Notes under the pieces: model-generated | Databases searched by the model: none | What the model was told of the DNA's origin: nothing | Seen by the model: the letters and a program-made list of their open reading frames with translations, nothing else | Shown here: in pieces, positions 8,423-17,395 of the stretch | How positions within the stretch are numbered: the first letter of the stretch is position 1 | How the letters are laid out: each line of letters begins with the position of its first letter | Program-made: the position numbers and the translations under genes | Origin: Hyphomicrobiales bacterium | GTDB taxonomy: Bacteria; Pseudomonadota; Alphaproteobacteria; Rhizobiales; JAJFHC01 | Direction: 5' to 3' | NCBI GenBank assembly: GCA_021775835.1 | Contig: JAJFHC010000245.1 | Span: 1 to 20,754, forward strand | DNA: 20,754 nt

Positions 8423-9295
8423 ATGGGCTCCAAGGTCGCTTTTCTCGGTTTGGGTGTGATGGGTTATCCCATGGCAGGGTACCTTGCTTCTGCCGGCCAC
8501 GATGTGACGGTCTACAATCGCACGGCGGCGAAGGCTGAAAAGTGGGTGGCCCAGCATGGCGGCGCCATGGCGGCGACTCCAAAGGACGCGGTGGTTGGCG
8601 CTCAGTTCGTGTTTGCATGCGTCGGCAACGACGACGACCTGAGAGAAGTTGTGACCGGGGCTGAAGGTGCTTTTCATGGCATGGGCGAGGGGTCGATCTT
8701 TGTCGACAACACGACCGCATCTGCTGAAATTGCCCGAGAACTGCATGCGCAAGGTGCTGCCAAAGGGATTGCCTTCCTCGACGCGCCGGTCTCCGGCGGC
8801 CAGGCAGGGGCGGAGAACGGTGCCCTGACGGTCATGGTTGGCGGTGACCTGGACGCGTTTGAAAAGGCCTCTCCGCTGATCGATCATTTTGCTAAATCGT
8901 GTCGCCTCATGGGGCCGTCCGGCGCCGGCCAGTTGACCAAGATGGTCAACCAGATCTGCATAGCCGGTCTGGTTCAGGGTCTCTCCGAAGGTATTCATTT
9001 TGCCAAGAAAGCGGGTCTTGATGTGGAAGCGGTGATCGATGTGATCTCGAAAGGCGCTGCCCAGTCGTGGCAGATGGAAAACCGCTACGTGACGATGAAC
9101 AAGGGTGAATACGAGCACGGATTTGCCGTGGACTGGATGCGCAAGGATCTGGATATCTGCCTGACCACCGCGCGTCAGATCAAGGCAAAACTTCCCGTTG
9201 CTGCCCTGGTGGACCAGTTCTACGCCGATGTTCAGGAGATGGGCGGCAACCGGTGGGATACATCGAGCCTTTTGGCCAGGCTTGAATCTAAATAA
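8423..9295 (+). CDS. NAD(P)-dependent beta-hydroxyacid dehydrogenase
   Basis: A 290-residue member of the 3-hydroxyisobutyrate/tartronate-semialdehyde reductase family. The Rossmann motif GLGVMGYPMA is at 9-18, the substrate-binding signature DAPVSGGQAGA at 120-130, and the catalytic lysine is K173 in GAGQLTKMVNQ. The C-terminal helical domain carries the conserved MRKDLDICL. Known members oxidise 3-hydroxyisobutyrate, serine, threonine or 3-sulfolactaldehyde-type substrates, or reduce tartronate semialdehyde; the sequence does not decide. The ATG follows GAGG by nine bases. It is a distant paralogue of mmsB at 18541. That gene, not this one, sits in the valine block, so a different substrate is likely. 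Divergence from threonine ammonia-lyase hints at hydroxy-amino-acid metabolism. Confidence 0.9.
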   Translation: MGSKVAFLGLGVMGYPMAGYLASAGHDVTVYNRTAAKAEKWVAQHGGAMAATPKDAVVGAQFVFACVGNDDDLREVVTGAEGAFHGMGEGSIFVDNTTASAEIARELHAQGAAKGIAFLDAPVSGGQAGAENGALTVMVGGDLDAFEKASPLIDHFAKSCRLMGPSGAGQLTKMVNQICIAGLVQGLSEGIHFAKKAGLDVEAVIDVISKGAAQSWQMENRYVTMNKGEYEHGFAVDWMRKDLDICLTTARQIKAKLPVAALVDQFYADVQEMGGNRWDTSSLLARLESK

Positions 9296-9343
9296 TACAA
9301 CTACTTAAGATGATTTGTTGATATTTTTAGTTAATGTATCACT

Positions 9344-10405
<1,062 letters not shown>

Positions 10406-10460
10406 GACGGTTCTCCTTTGGCTGGGGGCTTGGCAACGCCAGGCACCGTCCAGGTTTTCC

Positions 10461-10500
10461 CTGGAAGCATGTTCTAGTATGAAACATAGAATTGTTCCAG
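10461..10500. promoter_or_regulatory. Quasi-palindrome upstream of hemB, candidate operator
   Basis: A 40-base imperfect palindrome has outer arms CTGGAA (10461-10466) and TTCCAG (10495-10500). Inner arms TTCTA (10472-10476) and TAGAA (10487-10491) are separated by ten bases. It ends 56 bases before the hemB start, a suitable place for a regulator. It could equally be a 3' hairpin for the upstream GNAT gene, although no T-run is present. It does not match the Irr-box orientation (TTAGAA-N-TTCTAA) that I recall for rhizobial haem genes. Confidence 0.35.
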
Positions 10501-10581
10501 AAAAGGTCCTGATGATGTCGCTTGTGCAGAACAGCGGTTTTGGGACGTGGACTCCCGAGGCTTAGCCACAGTCCGGGTGGG

Positions 10582-11076
10582 TCAGGAAATCTTCTTCGCC
10601 AGGATGATTTCGTATTCCTCAAAGCCGCTATCAAGATAAGTGTTCAGGGCCTGGATGTTCCGGCTTTTGACGCTGATGGTTGCCCACGTCAGACCGAGTT
10701 GACCCATGCGTTCTTCAAACTCGCATATCAGGGTTCTTGCCACACCCAGACGACGTGAATTCGGGTGGACAAATATATCTGAAATGTATGCAGAACGGTC
10801 GAATTCGGGCGCTACAAGAATGTCTCCTGCCTGTTCCACATAACCGGTCAGGAAGCCGATAAACTGATCGTTCGTCTCTGCGATCAGAAGCACGCCGCGG
10901 TTCCGGTTGAGTTCGGTGCGAAGTTCCGAAATGTAGGATTGGCAGACTTCTTCACCGGGTTTTATCGGATATCCGACGAGTTCACGCTCAAAATCCTGAA
11001 GTTTTCCGATCGCTCGACCGACCTCAACCCAATCGTCTGCTTTGCCTTGCCGCACAATGAATTGCTCGTTCGTCAT
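10582..11076 (-). CDS. GNAT family N-acetyltransferase
   Basis: A 164-residue acetyltransferase. The central motif A is clear: AYISDIFVHPNSRRLGVARTLICEFEERM, with RRLGVA as the acetyl-CoA pyrophosphate loop. It is followed by WATISVKSRNIQALNTYLDSGFEEYE, the usual strand, Asn and alpha4 signature. The acceptor cannot be predicted. The frame is open to 11223, but the added residues are Arg/Ser/Pro-rich and do not look native. The ATG at 11076 starts at MTNEQFIVRQGKADD, which fits the family, although its ribosome-binding site is weak. It is divergent from the sulfotransferase gene across 186 bases and lies upstream of hemB on the same strand, with a 176-base gap. Confidence 0.88.
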   Translation of the reverse strand: MTNEQFIVRQGKADDWVEVGRAIGKLQDFERELVGYPIKPGEEVCQSYISELRTELNRNRGVLLIAETNDQFIGFLTGYVEQAGDILVAPEFDRSAYISDIFVHPNSRRLGVARTLICEFEERMGQLGLTWATISVKSRNIQALNTYLDSGFEEYEIILAKKIS

Positions 11077-11262
11077 CGGACAAACATATATCGCGCTTGG
11101 AGGGGACGGTAGTCTGGATCTGCTGCAGCAAAATGCGTGCGTCCCGTGACGGACGTATTGACGGTTGAACCAGGCGCGTAGCCGTGGAACATTTCGCGAA
11201 GGCAAGAATGCGCAAAATTGCACGAGTAGTCTCCACAGACCTCATTGACGAAGGAAAACCAA

Positions 11263-12000
11263 GTGATCACCGCTGAGCCATCCGTAATGATACTGGGATG
11301 CGGTCGCAGCGGAACGTCGATATTTGGAGAGTTGTTCAACGACGTCGGTGACTTCAATTACCATAGTGAACCGCCGTTTGAGACTGTCATGTGTGCTGAT
11401 TTTTCACGCCGCCAGGCGTTCAAGGTTCCTCATGAAAACGATGCGTACAAGCCAGACATCGGACTGTCATTTCCACTAGGAGAACTCCTGCGGTGTGTAC
11501 CACGCATGCAGTTCTTCTGGATTGTGCGTCATCCACTCGACGCCATCAGTTCGTTGCGGGTTGGTATCTCAAAAGACTGGGGGCATCATCCCCGGCCGCC
11601 GGATTGGCAACAATGGCTGTCGCGTCCGATTGTCGAGCAATGCGCGCATCACTGGGCATTTTTGAATTCCGTAGGGTTTGAGCACGTTCGCGATCGCGCA
11701 ACAGTCGTTAGGTTCGAGGAACTGATTTACGACCCAACAAGTTTCGCGGTGTCCGTTTGTGATGCCCTTGACCTTGATATAGCGCCGCAACGTGATGGGA
11801 TTGATCGGTGGGCTAGGAGGGTGCAGAACACAAACAATGCTGACTTTGTCGAAGCAGAGACCTCGCGGGAATATTCTCGCTGCGACCATTCTGTTCGGGT
11901 CGGGCGGTGGCGGGAGAATCTAACGAGCGCTGACGTTTCGGAGGTTCTGCCGATCATTGCAGACGTGGCAAATTCATTCGGCTATGAGTTGCCCGGCTAA
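11263..12000 (+). CDS. Sulfotransferase family protein
   Basis: A 245-residue PAPS-type sulfotransferase. The 5'-phosphosulfate loop GCGRSGTSI is at 12-20, and the 3'-phosphate motif IVRHPLDAISSLR at 87-99 has R89 and S96. Later parts (VVRFEELIYDP, then VGRWRENLT) match the usual tail of the fold. The acceptor, perhaps a surface glycan or lipid, is unknown. A TTG at 11245 is in frame, but the GTG at 11263 has AAGGA with seven-base spacing and is preferred. Base composition looks lower in GC than the metabolic neighbours (hand counts of two 60-base lines: 48% and 57%). No glycan cluster adjoins it, so it may be an acquired singleton. Its stop lies 22 bases before the HMG-CoA-lyase-like start. 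Confidence 0.85.
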   Translation: MITAEPSVMILGCGRSGTSIFGELFNDVGDFNYHSEPPFETVMCADFSRRQAFKVPHENDAYKPDIGLSFPLGELLRCVPRMQFFWIVRHPLDAISSLRVGISKDWGHHPRPPDWQQWLSRPIVEQCAHHWAFLNSVGFEHVRDRATVVRFEELIYDPTSFAVSVCDALDLDIAPQRDGIDRWARRVQNTNNADFVEAETSREYSRCDHSVRVGRWRENLTSADVSEVLPIIADVANSFGYELPG

Positions 12001-12022
12001 AAACATGAAGCAGGTGCGTCAG

Positions 12023-12976
12023 ATGGGGGACATTCCGAAATTTGTTGAGTTTCGCGAGGAGGGGCCTCGTGAAGGCTTTCAGATCGAGCCGGAGATCTAT
12101 CCGATCGGACAGCGGGTCGGTCTGATCGACCGGCTTAGCGAAACCGGTCTGAAACGTATTCAGATCGGCTCCTTCGTCAGCCCGCGCCATGTGCCGCAGA
12201 TGGCGGATACTGGTGAGCTTTTCGACAAAATCAGGCGGGTTTCAGGGGTCGAGTATACGGCTCTTTGGCTGAACGAGAAAGGCTTCAGACAGGCACTGGT
12301 GGCAGATAAGGTACACATTGATCCGCGCCTGATGCTCTACGCTTCTGACAAGTTTTCATGGCACAACAACAATTGTTCGGCTGAGACAATGCGTGAGCGC
12401 CAGAGGGACTGGATCACGCTCTATCAGGAGAACGGCTATCAACCGGAAGCGGCCTACGTTATGGCGGCGTTCGGTTGCAATTTCGAAGGCAACGTTTCCC
12501 GGGAACACACACTGGATCAGTTCAGATGGATCATTCAGGCGTGCGAGGAGGCCGGCGTTACCGTGCCGACGCTATTTGTTGCCGACACCATGGGGTGGGC
12601 AACACCTGACGCTGTGAATCACATGATTGGCGGGCTTCGCCAAGTGGCGCCAACCGCCAGGATCGGCCTGCATCTTCACGACACCCGAGGCCTTGGGATC
12701 GCAAATCTGCATGCAGGCCTGTCGATGGGCGTAGACCTCTTCGAGACCTCCGTGGCGGGGCTCGGCGGCTGTCCGTTTGCCGGACATGGGCATGCCCGAT
12801 CAGCCGGCAATGTGTGTACCGAAGATGCTGTCTTCCTGTGCCACGAATTAGGGATCGAGACAGGCATCGACCTGGAAAAGCTGATTGAGGCAGCACTCTT
12901 TGCAGAAGAGATCATCGGTGCACCGCTGATGGGCAGGGTGATGCACTCGGGTGGACTGGAAAGGTATCGGGCCTGA
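12023..12976 (+). CDS. Hydroxymethylglutaryl-CoA lyase-like protein (HMGL family)
   Basis: A 317-residue TIM-barrel enzyme of the HMGL/DRE-TIM family, which cleaves or condenses acyl-CoA carbon bonds. The metal pair H217/H219 is in GLHLHDTRG, and the lyase signature SVAGLGGCPFA carries catalytic-type C250, followed by N263 in AGNV. The N-terminal motif is EEGPREGFQ: R16 is kept, but the Asp that normally follows and binds the metal is Glu17. The true substrate may therefore not be HMG-CoA. Starts at 11957 and 12005 are also in frame. The ATG at 12023 has AGG eight bases upstream and gives the expected MGDIPKFVEF opening. It may be read with the sulfotransferase, but the gap looks incidental. 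Leucine or related acyl-CoA breakdown is the family's usual setting. Confidence 0.85.
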   Translation: MGDIPKFVEFREEGPREGFQIEPEIYPIGQRVGLIDRLSETGLKRIQIGSFVSPRHVPQMADTGELFDKIRRVSGVEYTALWLNEKGFRQALVADKVHIDPRLMLYASDKFSWHNNNCSAETMRERQRDWITLYQENGYQPEAAYVMAAFGCNFEGNVSREHTLDQFRWIIQACEEAGVTVPTLFVADTMGWATPDAVNHMIGGLRQVAPTARIGLHLHDTRGLGIANLHAGLSMGVDLFETSVAGLGGCPFAGHGHARSAGNVCTEDAVFLCHELGIETGIDLEKLIEAALFAEEIIGAPLMGRVMHSGGLERYRA

Positions 12977-13039
12977 CGACTTAATTCTCTCAGATATTTA
13001 CAATCTTGGTCAATTGGCAAACACCGACACCTTCTGTCT

Positions 13040-13789
13040 TCAGGCGTAGATGTATCCGCCGGACACGATGATGTTCTCTCCGGTCATGTAGGTGTTGCGG
13101 GGACCGCCGGCCATGAAAACCCATTCGGCCATTTCGCTGGGTTCGGCGGCGCGGCCAAGCGGGTTGGCGGCGGCCAGCTCGCCGAGGAATCCCGACGTGC
13201 GGGCTTTTTCTGTCGCCATGCCGGCAGGCGCCACGGAGTTTACCAGAATGCCATCTGGGGCCACTTCGTGGGCGAAAGACTTTGTCAGACTGACTACCGC
13301 AGCCTTGGTTGCGGCGTAATGGGCGTTCTGCGGATGCGCCTTGAAAGCGTCGACCGACGAGATGTTGACGATCCGGCCCCTGACACCTTTTTGCGGTTCA
13401 TGGTCTTTCATGTGCCGGACAGCCGCGACCATCATATGATACGTCCCTTTCACATTGATGGCATTCGACGCATCCCATTCCTCGTCGGTGATCTCCAGCA
13501 GCGGTTTGCGCGGATAGACGGCTGCACAGTTTACCAGGGTGTCGATGGAACCGATCTCATTCTGGATCGTGTCGAACGCTTTTCGTGATGCGTCGGCTGT
13601 TCGAATGTCGGCGGAGGCGGATGCGGCGCCAAGACCAGCATCCCTGGCGGCGATGATTGCTGCCTCCGCCGCTGCGCCGTCAATGTCGACGACACCAACG
13701 GCACGAGCGCCTTCAGTAATGGCCATTGTCGCCAGAAGCGCCCCGAAGCCGGAACCGCCGCCAACAATCAGAATTGATAGATCTTTCAT
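13040..13789 (-). CDS. SDR family NAD(P)-dependent oxidoreductase
   Basis: A 249-residue classical short-chain dehydrogenase. The cofactor loop is GGGSGFG (10-16), a common variant of TGxxxGxG. VVDIDG (33-38) suggests NAD(H) preference through its Asp. The NAG position reads NCAA (87-90). The catalytic set is S145 in NISS with Y158 and K162 in YAATK. The C-terminus ([14 protein letters not shown]) is typical. The ATG at 13789 has AGGT nine bases upstream and overlaps the TGA of the luciferase-like gene (ATGA), so the two are translationally coupled and likely act on related substrates. It converges on the HMG-CoA-lyase-like gene across 63 bases with no clear terminator. The substrate is unknown. 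Confidence 0.93.
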   Translation of the reverse strand: MKDLSILIVGGGSGFGALLATMAITEGARAVGVVDIDGAAAEAAIIAARDAGLGAASASADIRTADASRKAFDTIQNEIGSIDTLVNCAAVYPRKPLLEITDEEWDASNAINVKGTYHMMVAAVRHMKDHEPQKGVRGRIVNISSVDAFKAHPQNAHYAATKAAVVSLTKSFAHEVAPDGILVNSVAPAGMATEKARTSGFLGELAAANPLGRAAEPSEMAEWVFMAGGPRNTYMTGENIIVSGGYIYA

Positions 13790-14847
13790 GACGCTTCTAC
13801 CTTTCGGGTTGAGTGCAAGCTCGATCTGACGGCCGGTATGACCTGATCGCAGAACGTTTCCAGGGATTGAAGCGCATTGGGGTAGGGAATGCCAGCGATC
13901 TGCATGAAGACGCTGATGTGGGTGATGCCGTATTCGTGAGCGTCTTCGACGATCCGGGCGCTTACTTCTTCGGCGTCGCCGATCAGCGAGCGTTCCATGA
14001 TCTCATCGATCGTCGGCTCGCCTTCATAGGGAACGTCACGCAATATGGCGCCATCGAGGACCGGATCCGGCCGGCGCATGTTTGTGACCATGCGGGCGTG
14101 GATCAGAATCTGATCGGCCACCATCCGGGCATCGTCCTTGTCTTTCGTTACATAGACGTACCGTTGGACCGCAAATGGGAAATCGTCGTCGGTTAAGCCG
14201 TTTTCGGCCCGGGTCTCCTTGTAGAGACCACGCAGGGTTGCCAGCAGGGATGTGGGCATGAGTGCCGACGACGTCAGCGGTGTTGCGCCGCGCTCGACCA
14301 TGCGCTGGCGAATCTCGGGTGCATTGCCAACGGCAAAAGTGCGAATGGTATCCTGGACCGGTGCGATCGACAGGGCCGCGTCTGAAATCGAGACATGATC
14401 GCCACGATAGTCGATACGACCTTGCGTAACACCCTGATGGATCACGTCCCAGATCTCCAGGCCACGCTGAAGCCGGTCATTGATCTCAAATCCGAATTTG
14501 CTGAATTCGCGCGGCTGGTAACCGGTCCCCAGTCCAAGGACAAGTCGCCCGTTGGTGAGTTGGTCGGCCATGCAGATGTCCTGAACCAGCCGGAGTGGCT
14601 CATAAAACGGCATGACGACCACGGCGGGGCCAAGCTGAAGGTTCTTTGTCGCCTGTGCCATGTGTGCCACTGCCATCAACGGGGAGGGGCACACGGAGTA
14701 ATTCGACAGATGATGTTCGGCAAACCAGGCAATATCAAACCCACCCTGATCGGCGATGCGCGTCATGGTGCGCATCTGTTCAAACACCTCTGCGTGGGTG
14801 GGCCCATCTGGCGGCATGGTCATCAGATTGAAGAGCGAAAATTCCAT
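13786..14847 (-). CDS. LLM class flavin-dependent oxidoreductase (luciferase-like)
   Basis: A 353-residue bacterial-luciferase-like monooxygenase using FMNH2 or F420-type cofactors. The N-terminal strand MEFSLFNLM, then [14 protein letters not shown] (about 37-50) and the cofactor-site stretches [12 protein letters not shown] and [17 protein letters not shown], are typical. The substrate is unknown. Alkanal-type, nitrilotriacetate or sulfonate-like monooxygenation are all found in the family. The frame is open to 14994, but the extra residues are not conserved in type. The ATG at 14847 has GAGG about ten bases upstream and gives the standard opening. Its TGA overlaps the ATG of the SDR gene by four bases, so it is first in a two-gene operon. 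Confidence 0.92.
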   Translation of the reverse strand: MEFSLFNLMTMPPDGPTHAEVFEQMRTMTRIADQGGFDIAWFAEHHLSNYSVCPSPLMAVAHMAQATKNLQLGPAVVVMPFYEPLRLVQDICMADQLTNGRLVLGLGTGYQPREFSKFGFEINDRLQRGLEIWDVIHQGVTQGRIDYRGDHVSISDAALSIAPVQDTIRTFAVGNAPEIRQRMVERGATPLTSSALMPTSLLATLRGLYKETRAENGLTDDDFPFAVQRYVYVTKDKDDARMVADQILIHARMVTNMRRPDPVLDGAILRDVPYEGEPTIDEIMERSLIGDAEEVSARIVEDAHEYGITHISVFMQIAGIPYPNALQSLETFCDQVIPAVRSSLHSTRKVEAS

Positions 14848-15124
14848 TGCAGAAGGCCCTCGATGAACTATTGACTTTGTTTTGACGACGCCGGGATTTT
14901 GATCCTGACTCAGGAAGTTTCCGCCGTCAAAGGGATTGGCGGTACGGCAACGACTTTTGGGAATATCTGTTGAGCGCGGCCAAGAAGGAACCAACTGGCG
15001 GGTTGGCGTGCGTCACGGCAAAACAACTCTTCAGATTCAAGGGATTTTCTTTTTTCTAGTATGCGCCTATGCAAAACTAAAATGTGAACTGCCCCACACT
15101 TGGAGCAGGATAAGGGTTCTGAGG
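14848..15124. other. Divergent intergenic region, no gene seen
   Basis: These 277 bases lie between the luciferase-like gene (-) and the pyruvyl transferase (+), and should hold both promoters. The right half is AT-richer, with a T-run at about 15048-15056. The pyruvyl transferase frame stays open back to 14936, but the translated extension is basic and unlike the family. I see no RNA gene or repeat here. Confidence 0.4.
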
Positions 15125-16114
15125 ATGGTCAGCCAGAAACGCGTACTCCTTGCTTGGTGGGGTGCCATGGACGGAGACGGTGAAACAATCGGCGACTTGT
15201 TCGCCGTGTGGCGGGTTGCAGTCATTGCTCAAAGTGTTGGATACGCAATAGATTTTGCTTCACGATACAGATGCGGTGCAATGGACCGTATTGGAGCGTC
15301 TACCGTCAAGTGGGCGGAAGTAAATCCGGACGACTACGATTTACTGTGCTTTGTCTGTGGCCCAATAGTCTATCAAGCCGGTCCGTTTCAGGATTTGATC
15401 GAGCGGTTTCACGAAGTAAAGAAGTTGGCCATCGGCGTCAGTATTCTGCCGGCTAACGTGCCTGGACACGGTAATCCTTTTGATTTTGTCTTGGCTCGCG
15501 ACGGATTGCCGAAACCGGTGGGCGATATTGCGTTTGACCCTAGGGAACTACGGGACCTGCCTGCTGCACGAGGAAATCGTGTCGGTCTGTGCTTCCGAGG
15601 CGCTCAATCGGAATACGGCGATGACGCCTGTAGGGATGTCAGAGCGGAAGCCATTGCAAATCGCATTGCGCGTACAATCGGTGGCGAAATTGTTTTGTTG
15701 GATACAAGGCTCTTTGGCCATCCGGATCAAGACAAACTCATCGTGGATACATTTGCCACCTGCCGCTTCGTAGTCTCGACACGTCTTCATGGCTCACTTC
15801 TGTCCCTCGCGTTGGGGCGTCCAGCGGTTGCGATAGATCAGACTTGCAACGGCGCAAAAGTTTATCAGGCGTTGAATAGGATTGAATGGCCATATCTGCT
15901 GCGTGCGGATACGGCGTCGGACGCTGACATAGAATTTGTTGAGCGCAACATCGTGACAGAGGTTGACGCCACGCAGGTCAGAATGGCTCAGAAGAAACTA
16001 TCCGACCAAATTGACAGCGCCACAAACCGGATCCGATCCGTTCTTGTGGACCTACGCGATGGCCGTCACCCTAAACGTGGCGGTGTCCTGACTTCATTGC
16101 TTTCTTGGTCATAA
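15125..16114 (+). CDS. Polysaccharide pyruvyl transferase family protein
   Basis: A 329-residue protein of the polysaccharide pyruvyl transferase (CsaB/WcaK-like) family, which adds ketal-pyruvate to surface sugars. The N-terminus has a GDGETIGDLFAVWRV segment (about 17-31), in the place of the usual GN(x)GD motif. The C-terminal half has the hallmark VVSTRLHGSLLSLALGRPAVAID (about 217-238). It looks cytoplasmic, with no signal peptide. I chose the ATG at 15125, with AAGG about nine bases upstream, over a longer frame from 14936. GC is lower than in the metabolic genes (hand counts of two 60-base lines: 47% and 52%, against 60% for a line in the acyl-CoA dehydrogenase). No other polysaccharide genes adjoin it. 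Confidence 0.8.
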   Translation: MVSQKRVLLAWWGAMDGDGETIGDLFAVWRVAVIAQSVGYAIDFASRYRCGAMDRIGASTVKWAEVNPDDYDLLCFVCGPIVYQAGPFQDLIERFHEVKKLAIGVSILPANVPGHGNPFDFVLARDGLPKPVGDIAFDPRELRDLPAARGNRVGLCFRGAQSEYGDDACRDVRAEAIANRIARTIGGEIVLLDTRLFGHPDQDKLIVDTFATCRFVVSTRLHGSLLSLALGRPAVAIDQTCNGAKVYQALNRIEWPYLLRADTASDADIEFVERNIVTEVDATQVRMAQKKLSDQIDSATNRIRSVLVDLRDGRHPKRGGVLTSLLSWS

Positions 16115-16145
16115 ATCAATTTCCGGCCAAGAGACCCAGCGTTTG

Positions 16146-16204
16146 CATGGGCAAGGGCCGGCGAACAGCAGTATTGCTATCGTCTTTGTTGACGCCTTGC
16201 CATG
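16146..16204. repeat. Nested inverted repeat upstream of the valine-catabolic block
   Basis: CATGGGCAAGG at 16146-16156 faces CCTTGCCATG at 16195-16204. The arms are complementary apart from one extra G. Inside the 38-base loop, AGCA (16167-16170) and TGCT (16175-16178) form a second small dyad. It lies after the pyruvyl transferase stop and before the acyl-CoA dehydrogenase start, with no T-run. It may be an operator or a 3' hairpin. Confidence 0.35.
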
Positions 16205-16217
16205 AGCCTTCTAAGAC
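16189..16217 (+). promoter_or_regulatory. Possible sigma-70 promoter for the valine block
   Basis: TTGACG at 16189-16194 is followed after 17 bases by TAAGAC at 16212-16217. The -35 matches well (5 of 6) but the -10 poorly (3 of 6). The position, 35 bases before the acyl-CoA dehydrogenase ATG and overlapping the right arm of the inverted repeat, is suitable. Confidence 0.3.
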
Positions 16218-16251
16218 CGGGGCGTCATGATCAACTACCGTAAGACAGGCC

Positions 16252-17391
16252 ATGGATTTTGAGCTGAACGAAGAACAACGCGCGTTCCAGGACATGGCGG
16301 CGGCTTTTGCCGCTGAGCAAATGGCACCGAATGCCGATGAATGGGATGCGACATCACACTTTCCGGTCGATACCCTGAGGGCCGCGGCGGCGTTGGGTTT
16401 TGGCGGGATCTATGTGAAGGACGATGTTGGCGGTTCAGGGCTTTCGCGGCTCGACGCCACGGTGATCTTCGAGGAACTGGCCAAAGGCTGCACATCGACA
16501 GCCGCTTTCATATCCATCCACAACATGGCGTCGTGGATGATTGATACCTTTGGCGACGACGATCAACGCAAACGCTGGCTGCCAAGCTTGTGCACCATGG
16601 AGGCGATCGCCAGTTATTGTCTGACTGAACCCGGCTCGGGGTCTGACGCCGCCGCCCTCAGAACCCGTGCGGATCGCGATGGTGATGATTATATATTGAA
16701 TGGCTCGAAGGCATTCATATCGGGTGCTGGATCGTCGGACTTGTATGTCTGCATGGTTCGCACAGGCGCTGATCGGCCTTCCGGTATATCGTGCATTGTT
16801 GTGGAGAACGGTACGCCCGGCCTTTCCTTCGGGGCTCAGGAGCGCAAGATGGGCTGGAAGAGCCAGCCGACGGCAATGGTCAGTTTCGAGGACTGCCGGG
16901 TGCCAGCTACCAATCTGATCGGCAATGAAGGCGACGGCTTCAAGATTGCCATGGCGGGGCTCGATGGCGGCAGGCTCAATATTGCCGCCTGCTCACTTGG
17001 CGCCGGCCAGGCCTGTCTCGATCAATCGATCCGCTACATGGGCGAGCGCAAGCAATTCGGTCGTCACCTCAATGAGTTCCAGGCGCTTCAGTTTCGCATT
17101 GCCGATATGGCGACCGAACTGGAAGCCGCCAGGTTGATGGTCCACAAGGCGGCCGCCCTGGTCGATGACAAGACGGTTGACGCAACACGCATGGCGGCGA
17201 TGGCCAAGCGGTTTGCCACGGATGTGGGATTCGAAGTGGTCAACCAGGCGCTGCAATTGCATGGTGGGTATGGCTATCTGCGCGACTATCCCATTGAGCG
17301 TTACCTGCGTGATGTGCGGGTGCACCAGATTCTCGAAGGCACCAACGAAGTCATGCGCATGATTATCTCCCGCGATCTGTTGTCGGACTGA
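16252..17391 (+). CDS. Acyl-CoA dehydrogenase, probably isobutyryl-CoA dehydrogenase
   Basis: A 379-residue FAD flavoenzyme that would oxidise isobutyryl-CoA to methacrylyl-CoA in valine breakdown. [15 protein letters not shown] (121-135) is the first family signature. The second lies around [23 protein letters not shown] (332-354). The catalytic base is E362 in [12 protein letters not shown], the usual C-terminal position for short/branched-chain members. IHNMASWMI (89-97) resembles the ACAD8-like form. The substrate call rests mainly on its neighbours, a 3-hydroxyisobutyryl-CoA hydrolase four bases downstream and then mmsB. A 2-methylbutyryl or butyryl-CoA role cannot be excluded from sequence alone. 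Confidence 0.9.
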   Translation: MDFELNEEQRAFQDMAAAFAAEQMAPNADEWDATSHFPVDTLRAAAALGFGGIYVKDDVGGSGLSRLDATVIFEELAKGCTSTAAFISIHNMASWMIDTFGDDDQRKRWLPSLCTMEAIASYCLTEPGSGSDAAALRTRADRDGDDYILNGSKAFISGAGSSDLYVCMVRTGADRPSGISCIVVENGTPGLSFGAQERKMGWKSQPTAMVSFEDCRVPATNLIGNEGDGFKIAMAGLDGGRLNIAACSLGAGQACLDQSIRYMGERKQFGRHLNEFQALQFRIADMATELEAARLMVHKAAALVDDKTVDATRMAAMAKRFATDVGFEVVNQALQLHGGYGYLRDYPIERYLRDVRVHQILEGTNEVMRMIISRDLLSD

Positions 17392-17395
17392 GGCG

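Noticed and set aside
8384..9118. 244-codon minus-strand frame opposite the beta-hydroxyacid dehydrogenase
   Set aside because: Composition is typical of an antisense frame (many His, Arg and Ser), and it would overlap a well-supported gene.
11140..11155. Small dyad CGTCC-N6-GGACG between the GNAT and sulfotransferase genes
   Set aside because: Only five pairs in GC-rich DNA, so it is likely to occur by chance; not reported as an operator.
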